A stretch of 64,000 nt of DNA from Orobanche coerulescens (GCA_033398695.1 CM065806.1:46215001-46279000), one strand, 5' to 3'; positions 10,859 through 23,720 are shown, numbered from the stretch's first letter. Made by a program: numbers and translations. The notes: generated by a model from the letters alone, not told the origin.

Positions 10859-12007
10859 TTAGGTTGTGGAAACCTAGGCTGTCGGGTCAGTGGTGTCTAT
10901 TGAGTTTTGTCTCGTCGGATTTTGTCTGACTGAGTCGTGTCGCGACGCGTCGTCTGAGTTTGTTGGTCGTGATTAGTATCGTGGGGCGATCATCATCTTC
11001 GTGCGACCTGTGGATGTAAGTCTCCCTTCTTTGTGTTGTGCCTCGTATGACACGAGCTATTTTTATGATTATTTGTTAAGTGATGGAATCCTCTTATGGA
11101 TTTTGATTTCTTGATACGTGACTATTTGACTCTCATATTTCGTTCATGTTAGGAGTAGTGTTGCTGGATTATGCATGTTGGACTGTATTTCTTTTATCCG
11201 CCGCGTGAGTTCTTTTGTAATGGCTTTCGGTATTTTACCGACTGAGTTTTATTTCGAAAACCGATTCCCTTAACCGAGTTTTTGGCATTATGGCCATGAT
11301 TGTTTTGGCAAAATTCTTATGACGGTATTTAGTATTTTGTAAATGGCTTTTGTAAGTTTTTAAAATATTACCGTCATCGGCCTTTTTTGGCATTTTTGTA
11401 AATGGTTTTTAGCCTGGTGAGTTCCGGCGCGGGACCAACGGCGCTACGATGTTCCGTGTATTTACCTGAAATTTTTGGGCATTCTAGCCCATTGAATTAT
11501 CCTTGAAAAACTTGAGTATCTTAGAAAATAAATTTCGAGACGTACTTTCAAAATGAATTATTTCCTCGTGGTACATCCAAGGTGCCACAATATGTTTTAA
11601 AATTCTTCTACCTCGAGGACCCAAAATGTTTTGAGATATTCTCAATGTTTTATAAACACTTTTACTTAGACCCGAGGGTCGAATATTTCTGAAAGTTTTT
11701 CACCAAAAGGAAAGTGTCCTCATTTTTGTTCAAACGCAAGATGATTTTCAAAGTCTCGACAATGATGTCTGTCCAACTTTTTGTAAGGTGATACTCAAGA
11801 TCAACTAGTGTTTCTAAAATTTTTCTTTCAAAGGTGGTTGTTTCGTGATGTTTAGTAACTGTATGCTGGATATATTTCGGACCGCTGAGGTCGCCGAACG
11901 TTACCGCCATTGCTAGGGTGTTTGTATGTGTGTTGCTTTACGATGGTAATCGTTGTAAGTGTGGCATGTTATGATTTCCTGTTGTGCTGAGTGGTTGCTT
12001 ATTCAGT
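10859..12007 (+). other. Untranslated leader of element E
   Basis: This is 1.15 kb between primer binding site and gag with no supported ORF. The only long frame is on the opposite strand (11662-11910) and lacks protein features. Such leaders usually hold packaging signals, but I see no specific motif that proves one. Confidence 0.6.
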
Positions 12008-13004
12008 ATGCCGAGGGGCAGAGGTGGTGGTCGTGGCGACCGGATGCGTGATCGGGATCACGCTGCCGGTGATGGTATTGGTATTGGTGTTGCTACTATT
12101 TTGCAGCAAGTAGCTACACAGATGACTCAGTTGACTCAGTGGCCAAATACATGAGGTGACCCAGAACACTGGCGCAAATCAGTGGCTTCGGGAGGTGATT
12201 AGGATGAACCCCCCTCGATTCGCCGGTGTTGCGGATGCGCTGGGCTGGGATGGTTGGCTTTTCCAGTTGGGAAAGATATTCGAGGCTGTCGATTGTCCTG
12301 AAGAACGGAAGGTACCTATTGCACAGTACCTTCTTGATAAAGATGCCGCAAATTGGTGGGAAGCTGTTAAGCCTCGTGATCGTGATGTCACGTGGGCGGA
12401 GTTCCAGGCATTAATGGAAGCTGAGTTCTGCCCGAAACCGATTAGAGAGCAGAGGATTCATGAATTTTATTTGGCAGAACCGCAAGATATTTCAGTGTCA
12501 CAGGGTATAATCGACTATAGCAAACAACTCAGTTATGTGCGAGATCGGGTGAGAACCGAGGAAAAGAGGATCTTTCATTTTGACAGACGAATGAAGCCAG
12601 AGATTCGCGAGTATATGTCAGGACTCACTTTCACTTCGTTGAGGGACTACCAAGATCGAGTCTTGGCCCGTGAACTAGCTTCGTTATCATCGGAGCGTGT
12701 GCCCGAGTCGAAGAAGCAGAGGAAGTCCGATGACCGTGTGGACAGTGCAGGAGCTGGTGGTTCTAGTTCGCAATGTCGTAGTCTTTCTGCTGTGAAGCTC
12801 TGTCGCTCGTTACGTGGGACTAAGAGTTCCAAGTCGTCTGCTTTGACTCCTGGTAAAGCCAGGAGGTGTTTTAACTGCAATGTGGCGGGGCATGTCCGTG
12901 CACATTGTCCTTCTCCGCTAGTAACGTGTTACAAGTGCGGGCTTGAGGGACACCGGGTTCAGTTTTGCGAGTTAGTTGCCAAACCTTCCGAGGCACGGAC
13001 TTGA
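12008..13004 (+). pseudogene. Gag of element E (one frameshift)
   Basis: Gag would assemble the particle and bind RNA. The ATG at 12008 starts MPRGRGGGRGDRMRDRDH, a basic start like that of A and C. This frame ends at a TGA near 12154. The rest is in another frame from about 12156: capsid-like core (WLFQLGKIFEAVDCPEER, VPIAQYLLDKDAANWWEAV, EFQALMEAEFCPKPIREQR) and two zinc knuckles, CFNCNVAGHVRAHC (12867-12908) and CYKCGLEGHRVQFC (12927-12968). A single indel near 12145-12155 separates the parts. Stop TGA at 13002. No pol follows. Confidence 0.88.
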
Positions 13005-13901
13005 GCACTAATATCAGGACCGGCTCCGAGGAGTCCCTGAGGAGCGTGGTCTATCAGTTGTATGTTATGTTATTTCCTTACCTTGTTGTTTCGAATTTCG
13101 GAAATTAACTTCTATTCGAAGTGGATTGGATTTTGAACTTCTGTATTTTCGACTCTGTCGCCTCGTTTATGTTCGTTGACATTTTCTGAGCTTGCCTTGT
13201 CCCTTGTTTTTGTTGATCGAACGAATGTGGTATTGTTTCGGGATGACTCGTTTGTCGTTGTGACTTTTCAATCGTTATCCCCTTTCCTGTGGATCTTATG
13301 GGAATGCACGTCTTGTTGTTCTCACCAGATCATCCTGGGAGTTGTTGTTTGAATTTTATTGTTCTTCGTGATTCGAACATGATTGTTCGATTTTTGTTGT
13401 CTCGACCGTTGTGGTTCGATCGTTTGATTGACCGGTCTTTGTTGATCTCGTTTCGTGATTGTTGAGCGTTCAGACTCCTTCCTAATTTCCTTATATTCGG
13501 GAAATTTGTCTCGTTTTCGATCTTCCAACCCTTGGGCGGTGGAATTCCGTATTTGTTCAGCGATTGGCTCGCGTTTTGATTGATGTACCGTTGGGTCAGT
13601 CAATCTTATTGATTTTCGTTCGTTGTGTTTTGTGATTGTTCGGATAATTGACTTGACTATATTATCCGTTTGATGACGCTTGTCATTTGTTGGTTTTATT
13701 ATATCCCTAACGGCGACGTTGTGTTGGTCGCCGTGGAGCATGTTTTCACGCCGTATATTCTTTTGTGTTGCTTGTAACGTTTCGCCGATGGGCGTAAGTT
13801 ACGCGTTTCTTGTGTATCTCGTTGAGTTTTCCTGGCGGGGATATTACTTCTCCCTACTTATTTTAAGTTTCGGGACGAAACTTCTTTTAAGGAGGGTAGA
13901 A
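13005..13901 (+). other. Non-coding 3' internal region and polypurine tract of E
   Basis: This stretch holds no gene. It is rich in TTCG, GATTGTT and TTGATCG-like words and replaces the whole pol of an autonomous element. It ends with GTTTCGGGACGAAACTTC and the polypurine tract AAGGAGGGTAGAA (13889-13901) next to the 3' LTR. GTTTCG/CGAAAC forms a small inverted repeat, and nearly the same block precedes the 3' LTRs of B and C. Confidence 0.7.
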
Positions 13902-16442
13902 TGTAATACCCGTAATTTCGATTTCCGGCAATTTCTTTTTTTCGGCGGAAGTCAGTTTTGACGACTCGCTCATGACAATTTCGTCAATCCGAGAATTATT
14001 AATTCTACACTTTTTGTCATCCGAGTTCGTTTCGGTGTCGTTTTGTTGAGTTCCGTGTCCTTAATCGACTTTTTCACGTGTGAGTTCGACTTTGTAAAGT
14101 CACCATTAATTCTTGGAAACTCAAAAAATTCTGAATCTTTGCAATGTTATATCATCAAGTTAGCTTTCCAATGGCTCAAACAGTGAGTCAATCGGAGTCT
14201 GGACGAAGGAGTTATGCTGGAAATAGCTAAGACTGCACGATGTGCCTTTTTAGTGTTGGAGTGGATTGTACCGTGTGCCGCGGCACACTTTGGCTGGGCC
14301 GCGGCACTAAGCTAGTGCTGGGCAGTTTTTTTGGCCGTGGTCCGCGGCACACTTGTCCTGTGCCGCGGCACACAGTGCAGATCAGCTTATTTAAGGCCTG
14401 ACAGCGTGTTTTTCACCCATTTTCTCATCCTCTTCCTTCTCTTCCGCGGCTGGAGGTGTGGAGATCATGGAAAGATGTTGTTGGACAATCAATCCATGAA
14501 GTCTTGGAGTTCATATCATCAATCATCCATCCTATAACATCCTCCGATCTACTGACCAGCCGATTTCCTAGAAATCTAATTTTGGGGATTTTGGGTATTT
14601 TGTTCGATTTCGTCCGTTTAATCCGATTTAACTTAGGATTGTGATGGATTGATGATTATTTAGATGTATTATATCATTTCCTTTATTATTCCATGGTTGG
14701 ATCGTTTCGATTCGTTGTTTTGGTCGAGTTCTTAGTCAACGCCTTGAAGGTGTCCGGTATAATGTCATAGAGGGGTTTTCGGGCGTTCTACGATTATTCT
14801 TCCTCGTATGATCAATGATTTATTGATTATATGTTGTTAGGGTCGAGTTTCTTGCGAAGAAACCAAGTTGAACCCTTCCGTTCGTTTTCGTCTTCCTTTT
14901 CGAAAGCATCGGGCGTTTCGAAGCTTTCCGGTTGAGCCGTGTTCGTCGGGATACTTGCGTTCCGATTTCGGGGCAAGTATCTTGCCCATACATTTCATGT
15001 TTCGTTGATATAATTCTTGATAAATGATTTTATGCGAAATCCAATGTTTAATGAACGTAAAAAGGGATTGGTATGTTCTCGATAAATGTTGTCTTTCAAC
15101 GATAATTCGTATACTTCGTGAATATGTGTTCTCGGAATATGTGTGTTGGTTTTGTATGTTGAAAGATAATATGATCTCTTCGAGTGAGTTAATAGACCGT
15201 AATCCTTTGCCGGGGATTACGTATTGTTATTGTGTACTTGTTCGGTAAGAACGTAATGTGTGTGAGATTAGTTGTTACGCCTTGAAAGGAGGTTGTGACG
15301 CTTAATGTTGTTTGGCTTCATAAGTGATTATTGTTGTGTGCTTGATGCATGTGATGTGCCTCCGGGTATGATTGTTGAATTTCCGGGATTCATACTTTCT
15401 AAGTATGGGTCGGGCGTGACCGTAGGGTTATCCAAATCGGGTATGTCTTGCGGGGACTCCGAGGTTCGTGGCTTGTTAGCCCGATGCCGAGATAACTTGT
15501 GGGGTTATCATCGGGTATGTCTTACGGGGACTCCGAGGTTCGTGGCTTGTTAGCACGATGCCGGGATAACTTATGGTTGTGGTTTGATTATGTACGTATA
15601 TGTGCTTGTAGTCACGTGACTGCGGTTACGGTGACATGTGATTTGATATAGTTTCCCTGTGGGTTATTCACTCGGGTTTGTTCTACGGGAGCATCTGAGG
15701 TCCGTGGCTTGCTAGCACGGGACGCGAATAATCTGTGGAAACAGGTTTTTATGGTATGATCGGGTCGTGGACCCCACTTGTTGTTATCGAATTTATGTTT
15801 TGGGAAAATGACTTTTGGGCTGTGTCCCTAAATGTTTTTTTTAAAGGTCTGAGAATTCTTAAATCCCAATGTATTCAAAACTCCCGAGGTCGTAAAATGT
15901 TTTTCACAAGATGTATATCAGGTTTACCCTATCTTTCGATTTAATCATTTGATTAAGTGATTCAGCTCGGGAAGTATGTTTATGATTAACATGTTTCGTG
16001 GAGTATGATATGTATGGCTCGTTTTCGTATTTTATACTTGCACTAGCAAAACAGTGGAGTTTTGCTAACCCCCGAGTATTCGGGGGGTGGATGTCTATTT
16101 TTGCATTCAGGTTTGGGAGCATAACACAGGGTCGGCACGAAGGATGATGAAAGATGAACGATACTAATCACACGAGGACCCGTTGATGTCGTATTGGTCT
16201 AGTTGTATTTTCTTTTCCCGCAAGATATCTTTTCCCGTTGTACGGGAGTTTATCAGATTTGACCCTGCGTGGGCTGGTATTGTAATCGAGTTGTATGCTT
16301 TATTGAAAGGCCAAATCAGTCTACTGAGTCATTTTAGCCTTAAAGGCATTGTCGATATGTTTAATGATGTTACTAGCCTGGTAGATCCTTGAGTAAAGGT
16401 TCTACGACGTGTAATATCCCTGAGCGGATTGGGGGTGTTATA
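13902..16442 (+). repeat. 3' LTR of element E (2541 bp)
   Basis: This is a direct copy of 8295-10842 with scattered substitutions and a few short indels. Palindromes are at 14275, 14296, 14339 and 14360, the TATA box at 14386 and the two-stem hairpin at 16045-16086. The terminal CA reads TA. Confidence 0.92.
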
Positions 16443-17143
16443 TTGTTAGCCTCTCTTAACACTACTCCAACATCAGAAACTGTTTTGCCTTCAACCGCAA
16501 TTGAGGGTGCCAATGTCCAAGGCCCTCCTACCCAACTTGTTCAAACCTCTAAGTCTACAAAGCCAACCTCACCAACCTCTCAAAAGGTTGTTATTGCAAA
16601 GAGAAAATTAATCTCTAAAAATATGGGGAGTGATCAAGGTATGAGATCGGGTGAGGGAAGTGGGGAACATCAAGAAACCCACAAGAATAAGGAGGGTGAG
16701 ATGAGTACTGAATCTACAAAACTAAAAATCTCATTGGCACCTTCTCAACAAGATGCTAATATTTTGATTGATAAAAGTCCTCCGAAAGAGGCACCAAGGG
16801 TTGAGAAATTTGCACTTGAAACATCTATTTCCGAAACTTTTGAAAGAAGGAAGAAACTAAAACACAGGGGATTCACAGGGGTGCACACATAAAACAAACA
16901 TCTATTCTTGATGCTTTTCCAATAAATGTAGAAAAGCAGCCAACAGTCTTATCTATTCCATTTCCTTCTCCTTCCTGCAACTTAGATATTTCTTGAGAAG
17001 AGGTTCTAACTGAAACTGGAACGTTTTCAAATTCTCTCTTTACAATTCAGGGAGGATCCAACACTCAATCTTGACATAACTGCAGGTTCCATTCATAGCA
17101 CTGATGATCAAGTTGCTTTGGAGACTGTAATCCAAAAAGCTAC
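16443..17143 (+). pseudogene. ORF3 region of element D, part 2
   Basis: After the TTGTT duplication an open frame (LLASLNTTPTSETVLPSTAI onward) runs to TAA at 16890. It is Ser/Thr/Pro/Lys-rich with no cysteine pattern or membrane segment, like the linker part of SIRE ORF3 proteins. Beyond 16892 the frame is lost, and the sequence continues as degraded D sequence to the F insertion (target duplication GCTAC at 17139-17143). It joins 35673 when F is removed. Confidence 0.5.
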
Positions 17144-18459
17144 TGTTGGGATAAATAATCTTGTATCGAAGTTTTGATAAAGTGCCAACATACAGCAAGC
17201 AGCTGTCTCGAAGACGATCGAAGTTGTTGGAGTAAACAATCCTGTATCGAAGTCTTCTGAAAGTTCCAACATACAGAGAAAGTATAAAGAGCCATCTTAC
17301 ATCAATAAAATCATATGTCAATATGACGCTAAGTATGGAAGCTGTCCCGAAATAAAAATACGTCATTCTTCCATACAGTATCGGTCTAAGATAGCCTACA
17401 GCACATAGCCTACAGCATTATGTCGGATACAGCATACAGGCTGTAAGTATTGAGATATTCAATACTTATCCAAACAGGACTGAAGACCGTTGAAACAGAA
17501 TCTGCTTTATTCACTAAAAGTTAAGTCCCGTTTGAAAACAAGTATTTGAATACTGAAGGGATAATGTATTTAAATGCTAGCCGACACAGATCTTTAATCA
17601 AGGAGCAAAAACCGGATCGTGTTTTATTCAAATAAATCATCCCATTGGAACGGAATTTTGCTCAACGGATCTATTCCCAACGTATCTATTCAGAGGCTAT
17701 ATATATCCCAGAGTTTGAAGATCAGATCAACCAACACATACAAGCTTACAAGCAATACGCGAATGATCTATCGACTGAATATTCATTATCATCAGCTCAA
17801 GCTTACAAGAGCAAAGTATATTTCTTCCAAGTATCATTCACATCTGAGAAGAAGAAATATACTCAGTCAATCAAGAACAGTCATCATCAGCTCAAGAACT
17901 TCATCGACAAACTACTGTTCTTACCTGGTTACTTTACTTTTTACCTTGAGTAAAAACCTAGTTCTGTGTGAACTAAAAAAGTTATTCCGACCTGTGTGGG
18001 ACGAATAAGACGAAGCTTTGGAATTGTGTGTCAAGAAGCAAGTCAAGAGTTAGCTTTGACCAATCTGTGTGAACGGTTGAAAGCGACGGTCCTTGTATCA
18101 ATCTGTGTGAACGATACAGAGGATAGGTTTGATTATAGACACGTAGTTGTGTATGCAATGTTTATAATAAAACGTTTTACTCCTGTGTGGAGGACCAGTG
18201 GACGCAGAGGGGTTTACCTCGAACAACTTTAATTACTGTGTTAATTACCTTCTGCATTTACTGCTTTCATTATTGTGATTTGTTTTACAAGTATACACTG
18301 CATACCCTGTACGCACCAAGCAAACAGGAGAAAACCAAGTTACTGTATTAACAACAACTTATTGTTTCAAGACTTCCGCTACGCACTCCTGTTTGAAAAT
18401 CGTACAGCTTGCTGCTTAAACACTTTCCAAGCTGTATTCTATATACTTAGTGGCCAACA
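17144..18459 (+). repeat. 5' LTR of element F (1316 bp)
   Basis: It begins TGTTGGGATAAATAATC and ends GTGGCCAACA. A degenerate direct repeat of about 80 bp (TGTATCGAAGT..CCAACATACAG) occurs near 17160 and 17240. A region dense in TACAGC/GCTGTA words follows (17397-17450). A TATATATA box lies at 17698-17706. There is no phased palindrome array of the gypsy type. ORFs of about 80-130 codons here are repeated in the 3' LTR and are not supported as genes. Confidence 0.9.
17698..17706 (+). promoter_or_regulatory. TATA box of F LTR
   Basis: CTATATATA lies about 555 bp into the LTR. The 3' LTR has the same box near 34910. It is the best promoter candidate for the F transcript. Confidence 0.55.
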
Positions 18460-18461
18460 AG

Positions 18462-18473
18462 TGGTATCGGAGC
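18462..18473 (+). other. Primer binding site of element F
   Basis: TGGTATCGGAGC starts 3 bp after the LTR end, complementary to initiator tRNA-Met with one mismatch. The leader after it is interrupted at 18524 by the CACTA element. Confidence 0.88.
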
Positions 18474-18556
18474 GGTTGATTCTAATAAGAATCAGTCGTA
18501 TTTTTAACCGAATCAGATCCTTACACTACGCCATAGATGGCTTTCTACAACACTTA

Positions 18557-18720
18557 GGGGGGGGGGGGGGGTGTTACCTTCTTGGATGTTACCATAGCTA
18601 TGAAATTTTGGACCTACCACAACGCTCGGGTTATGGTGTTACCAAATCCTGAAATATATGTTACTCTAGCCATAAAAGGTGTAACTCTCACTAACACCAT
18701 GAGATGTGTTACCTTAGAGT
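18557..18720. repeat. Left subterminal repeats of the CACTA element
   Basis: A run of 15 G (18557-18571) is followed by five or so TGTTACC, TGTTACT or GTGTAACT words on both strands to 18720. The right end carries the inverse words (GGTAACAC). These are likely transposase binding sites. The G run is unusually long and may vary in length between individuals or assemblies. Confidence 0.6.
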
Positions 18721-19110
18721 ACTAATAAACAAAATTTTGAATTTTATATAAAATTAATTATTTAATAATTTTTTAACTTTAAAAATAATTAATTTTAATA
18801 AAACATTGAATCTATTTTTATAAAAAAATTATTCTATCAAATAATGAATTTTATATATATTTTATAAATAATAAAATATTTTTATTAAATTTAAATTGAA
18901 AAGGTTTTAAAATAAAGTAGTATTTAAAAATTAATAAATTTTGATTTAAATAATTAAAAAAATTATTAAAAAAATCAAAGCTTGTAATAACTATGAATAA
19001 TTACAAAATAATTAAAATAGCAAATTGAAAATGAAAATAAAAATATATTGCATAAAATTGAAAGGATTATTAATATTAATTGAAGAGTTAACTTTATAAA
19101 TGCACTAGTA
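18721..19110. other. AT-rich stretch without gene (CACTA interior)
   Basis: Very AT-rich sequence with many TTTATA and AATTAATT words and no supported ORF, motif or repeat boundary. It lies between the subterminal repeats and a nested CACTA-like fragment. Confidence 0.5.
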
Positions 19111-19114
19111 GAAT

Positions 19115-19380
19115 AAACATCAAAGACTTCGGTAATGTATATTAGCAAAGTAAAAACAAACAATAACTTCGCTTTTCAATTTACTGAAGTAAAAAACTCA
19201 CATAGACTTCAGTAAATGATACCAAACAAAAAAGTAGGAGCTAGTTAGAAATTTAAAGATACAAAGACTTCGCTAATTTGATAATTACTGAAATAAAAAG
19301 TGTGAAAATTTATTTCTTTATCAAAAATTTTTACAATAGCAAAGTGTATGTCTTGAGACCGGAAATTGAAGAAGCACTAC
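19115..19380. repeat. Fragment of a second CACTA-like end
   Basis: At least six ACTTCGGTAA, ACTTCAGTAA or inverse ACTGAAGTAA words occur between 19126 and 19295. CACTACACCATATATGACTT at 19375 resembles the outer terminal repeat (CACTAC.CCATA.ATG). No matching right end was found, so it is a truncated or internally duplicated CACTA end. The next 120 bp hold an inverted repeat, GTGTAGCCTTA with TTAAGGCTACAC. Confidence 0.45.
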
Positions 19381-19734
19381 ACCATATATGACTTTCAACA
19401 ATATTTTTTTGATGTTACAAGTAAAGTGTAGCCTTAGATGCCTTAAAATTGCTCAAATTTGATTTAAGGCTACACATCTTTCTAACGTTATTATTGATAT
19501 AAATTAATTTTACCATAGACTAAATTGAATATCTACGCTAACAAAAAATTTGGTGTGGCCGTTGCTATTTAAAAAAACACTAAAAGAAATAGGAGAGAAT
19601 ATTTTAGGCGGGCCAAATAAATTATTTTCAATTTTAGCGGGTCAATACACTCATAGTAGTCAATACTCACTCAACACACTTTCTCAAAAAACACAAACTC
19701 ACCCAACTCACTTTCTCTCTAAAACACACTTTCC

Positions 19735-19990
19735 ACTAGGGGTGTTAAAAAATATCCGATACCCGATATCCGATCCAAAAATCCAAAATCTGATCCGAAA
19801 TTATCCGAAAAATCAGATATCCGAAATTTTGGATATCAAAAATTCGAATATCCGTTTTTTCAGATTCGGATAGTGTTTTTCAAAAAATTCAGATATTATC
19901 AGTATATAATGAATACCATAACATTATCGGTATACCGAAAATTCGGTATTTCAACAAATATACAGAATACCCGTCAAATAAAATATTAAT
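19735..19990. repeat. TATCCGAT-rich repeat, possibly a hAT-type MITE remnant
   Basis: The sequence after AGGGGTGTTAAAAAATATCC contains many TATCCGA, ATCCGAT and CCGAAAT words, ending with GGTATACCGAAAATTCGGTA. Many plant hAT-derived short elements begin this way. Termini and target duplication are not clear, so this is a weak assignment. Confidence 0.3.
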
Positions 19991-20029
19991 TGATTTTTTT
20001 ATATATTAATTAATACCATAAAATAATAA

Positions 20030-23000
20030 AACTAAAACCCTAATTTTATAACCTCATTTCCCATTCACAAACTGCAACTCACGCTGCGCCGCACCATCTA
20101 CCCACCACCACGCTGCGTTCACCACCACCGCGCTGCCGCGCACCTACCCTCCGACACCGCGCACCTGCTCACCTCTCACCATCACCAGCGTTCACCACCA
20201 CCAACGCTCACCACCACCACCACGCACCTGCCCTCCAACGGCGTATCTCTGTGGCCCCTCCGTGCACCGGCGCTCTCCAACCAAGCCCAATCAGAAACTC
20301 CTTCACGGTGAAAATAGGTACCAACTTCATTCTAATTTTCGAACTTCATTCGATATAAGGGGCGAAATTTGAGCAAACTTTTTATTTCTCCTTTGAAAAT
20401 CGTAAATCTATCAAGAAAGGGATATAAATCTGATTATATATAGTGTTAATTAATGTAGAGAAATTGTTAGAATCTGATTACGGAGCTTTAATTACATAGC
20501 TCAGTAAAAATGTAGCAAACTTGTTTCTATCAATCTTTTGTGAGATTAATTCATGGAGCAGAAATCATACCAATTATTACCAACTTTGGCTTGGTCATTA
20601 CCATTTTGTACTGTTAAATGTACATATGGCTTATTTGGACATAAGATTCTGCAAAGTCCTGATCATTAGAACGATTTGAAGGATCGAATTATGGACTATG
20701 GTTCCCTGTCTGTGTTCTTATTTTTCAGTACTTGATCATATGTAGGGCTCTTAGTATTATCTCTTGATACTAGATAATACCTGAAAGGGAGATAGATAAA
20801 TGGAGAAACGTTTTCTGCATCTTTATGGTATTATTGCTGGAAGACAAGCATCTGCCAATATTAAAGAGATGGATTTTTGCATTGTTTGTGAAGTATTGGT
20901 ATAAATTTATATATTCAACTCTTGTACTTTGCCGGGCTGCTTCTGTTTTTAGTGTTCTTTTACTACTGCTCCGGGATTCTTCTAATTAGATTCATTCAAT
21001 GCTCTATAGCAATTTAGATTCATTCAATGCTCTATAGCAATACTTAAATTCAGATTTGCTGTAAAAGTTTCACCTTTACTAATGAAGGCATCGCGAAAAC
21101 GGGAGCGAGGTGAGCTTTGAATGTAACGGGGTTACGTGGTGAGTCGCTTTTTCGGAGTCCTGATCGATTTATTTATTGCTATCATTCAAGTTCCACAATC
21201 TTCCCGGCTTTGCTTTCTTTCTAATATTGATTTTGTTACATCGTCATATTCAATTTATATCATCTAGTCTCCCACATTACTTAAAACGTATGCCAAAAGC
21301 CAAATATAGAGAGATAATAAGAGGGGTGAGTTCTTATAACGATTAAACTCGAAGTTCATGTATTTTCTGGACAACTCGAAAGCTCAAACACGAAAATCTA
21401 ATTTTATCAATTTTCCATTATGGCCGTTAAACTTTACAATTTACTATCTGTCCATAATCTATGAATTTTTTTCTTTGTTTAAAATAATGATATTGATATA
21501 CTCTCTCTTTCTTTATGCTCTGCTATGTTCGTTTATATGGTGAAGTCTCCTGCTCTATTTAAAATGTCAAGTTTATGTCTTTATTGGACAAATTGCCCCT
21601 GATAAAACCGAACCTTATCACCATATACCCCTTACTTACTATCATTTCATAACCTATAAGAATTTTTCTTTCTTTCTAATAATGATATTGATACACTCTC
21701 TCTCGCATTTTGCTCTATTGTATTCGTTTATATGATAAAGTCTCCGGCTTTATATACAACGTTGATCCTCATGTTAATTGGGGGATATATAATTTTCCTC
21801 ATGAGATTGTCGGTCTCCTTTTAAAGTGGAACATTGATCATATTGATTATGGTTTTACATTCATTTGTTTGTTATGGTGCAGATTATGCAAAATCATATT
21901 ACGACGTTGTTAAAAGTGTGGAGCACGTAGTTGAGAATTTCAAATCAGATCAGATTTCAGAGCCTCCTAATTTCAAAGTGTGCATATACAATCTGTTCTC
22001 TCATTTCAGAATTCTATACATATATTTGAAGTTACATTATTATATTCAACACAATATATTTTCTCTGGGTTTCTGCTTTATTTGACGATAATAGTAGCTT
22101 AATCGGGTTCTTTTGATGAGAATTATAATGTAGGGGGTAGGGATGCTTTAATTTTTTTATTTTGCTTCTGGTTTGGTTTTTACACAAATGAAGCACTTGT
22201 ACAACTTGTCGACCAAACACTCACTTAATCAATTTTCAGCTTGTATTTGGAACACTACCAACTTTTGATTCTCAACAACAGTAAATCACTTCATTCAAAA
22301 GCATACATGTTTGCAAACACTCCCATTGTCAGATTCAGATTACACATTAGACACTGTTTCAGTGGATCAAAGTGAATACTGTCAGATGCCAATTGGCTTG
22401 TTTGTCATCTCTTCTGCACTGAGTCTGTTCCATTACTGGATTTGGTTGGGTGGGGGAGGGGGTAGTTATTCAATTATAGCTTCTAGATGGAAGATAATTT
22501 GAAGGGTATGAGTTTATTTTGTTGGCTTATGCAGTAATAATTCACTGGATAATAGTTATGGTTTTTGGAGCCCAACTATAGTACAGTTTTGTCATCTCTT
22601 TGATTATTGAGGAAAATGATACTGAAGCATATGAGAAAATGTATGAAGGGGGATGCTATTTTCATGTTTTGTTCTGTAGGATCATTCAAAGGCTTTGTGT
22701 TGATGGACTTATGGATGCATGTTTGCTCGAGAATAGTTTATGTTTTTTGTGGAATTTCAACTATATTTCAGACTTTTAAGTATCTTTGAATAGTCAGGAA
22801 AATGAAATTACTCAGTGCATGATTAAAAATTTATTGACAATTAAATTGTCAAATGATGGTTATCATTGGAAATGTCCTGATATCAGTCACTGAAGGGACC
22901 TCATGGATCGGGTGACATTGGAAGTGGGCGCAATTTGTTGAACAATGATGGCTTTCCCTAGTGCTTCTATGCAATCCAGGTAAGCATACTCATGGAACAC

Positions 23001-23720
23001 ATAACGTTTCAACTTTCAGGTTAATTATACATCGACTTGCATTTATGTTGATGCATGCTGAATGCATTGCTGTCCGTAGATTTGTGACACATAACCCATG
23101 TTTGATTTCATGTCAGTTACTTGGGATACCCTTTCACTTGGGAGGCAAATGGATTATGTATACCTAAAGGTTCTATTTCCTCGGTTACTTTTTTGAGAAA
23201 GACTGTTGAATGGAAGGAACCGAGAATGGCCAAAAAAACAATAGTGGCTTCCAACATGTTGCTTTCACCGACTTCCCCACGTGATGTCAACAGTGATAAG
23301 GAAGAGGTTAAATTTCTCGGGGCAAAGAAGCCGATGTATGCAAGAAAATCCGACCAAATTTATAGTTTATGCAGGTACATTTCGTTATGTTTCCAGTTTC
23401 TATGGTGCACTAAAATGTAGTAACTTCCACACTTATTTGTGTTTCTTAGCGTGCTATCAGAATGAAACCTTAGCATGTTGTTACTGATCAACAAGTGTGT
23501 TATGGCTTGAGAAAAGATGGCAGGAGTCACAACCTGTGAACATGTAAAACACGAGTTTATTCAACACAATATATTTGGAAGCTTAGTAACCATCACTGAT
23601 TATTGGCTCTTCTTTCTTGTTTCATTCTGCAGCTCTCTCGTTCAAAGAAGGTGAAGTTTGTGAATGGACACCAACTCAGGCAAATTGGCTAATCCTTGGC
23701 TAATTAAATAAATGTTCCGC
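20030..23720 (+). pseudogene. Captured, intron-containing host-gene fragment inside the CACTA element
   Basis: The stretch looks like a degraded transcription unit. An AAACCCTAA motif (20033) is followed by a CACCAC-rich leader (20080-20280). Exon-like pieces sit between splice-like sites: about 21887-21980 after a GTGCAG (translating DYAKSYYDVVKSVEHVVENF), about 22891-22978 before GGTAAGC (SLKGPHGSGDIGSGRNLL then a stop), about 23120-23375 before GGTACA (RMAKKTIVASNMLLSPTSP), and a last piece after CTGCAG at 23633. I do not recognise the gene. At least one exon has a stop. Strand is inferred from the splice signals. Confidence 0.45.
20986..21041. repeat. 28-bp tandem duplication
   Basis: The unit TTAGATTCATTCAATGCTCT plus eight bases occurs twice in direct succession in an intron-like stretch of the captured gene region. 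It is probably replication slippage, without evident function. Confidence 0.8.

Larger units (their letters stand above)
8295..16442 (+). mobile_element. Element E: gag-only (non-autonomous) gypsy LTR retrotransposon
   Basis: Two long, nearly identical direct repeats (8295-10842 and 13902-16442) flank a 3.06-kb internal region with primer binding site, gag and polypurine tract but no protease, RT, RNase H or integrase. Target duplication TTGTT is at 8290-8294 and 16443-16447. The right LTR ends TTATA instead of TTACA, a likely point change. In the first 400 bp or so the LTRs differ at roughly 2 percent of positions by eye, so E looks younger than A. It would need proteins supplied by a related Tekay-like element. 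Confidence 0.92.

Noticed and set aside
13322..13741. 139-codon minus-strand ORF in E
   Set aside because: Antisense to a low-complexity TTCG-rich spacer; Arg/Ile/Thr-biased composition, no domain.
17619..18232. ORFs in the F 5' LTR, repeated at 34846-35490
   Set aside because: LTR U3/R sequence duplicated at both ends; overlapping frames, no domain.
18462..18473. tRNA-like match at primer binding sites
   Set aside because: Only 12 bp complementary to the tRNA 3' end, no cloverleaf; these are priming sites, not tRNA genes.
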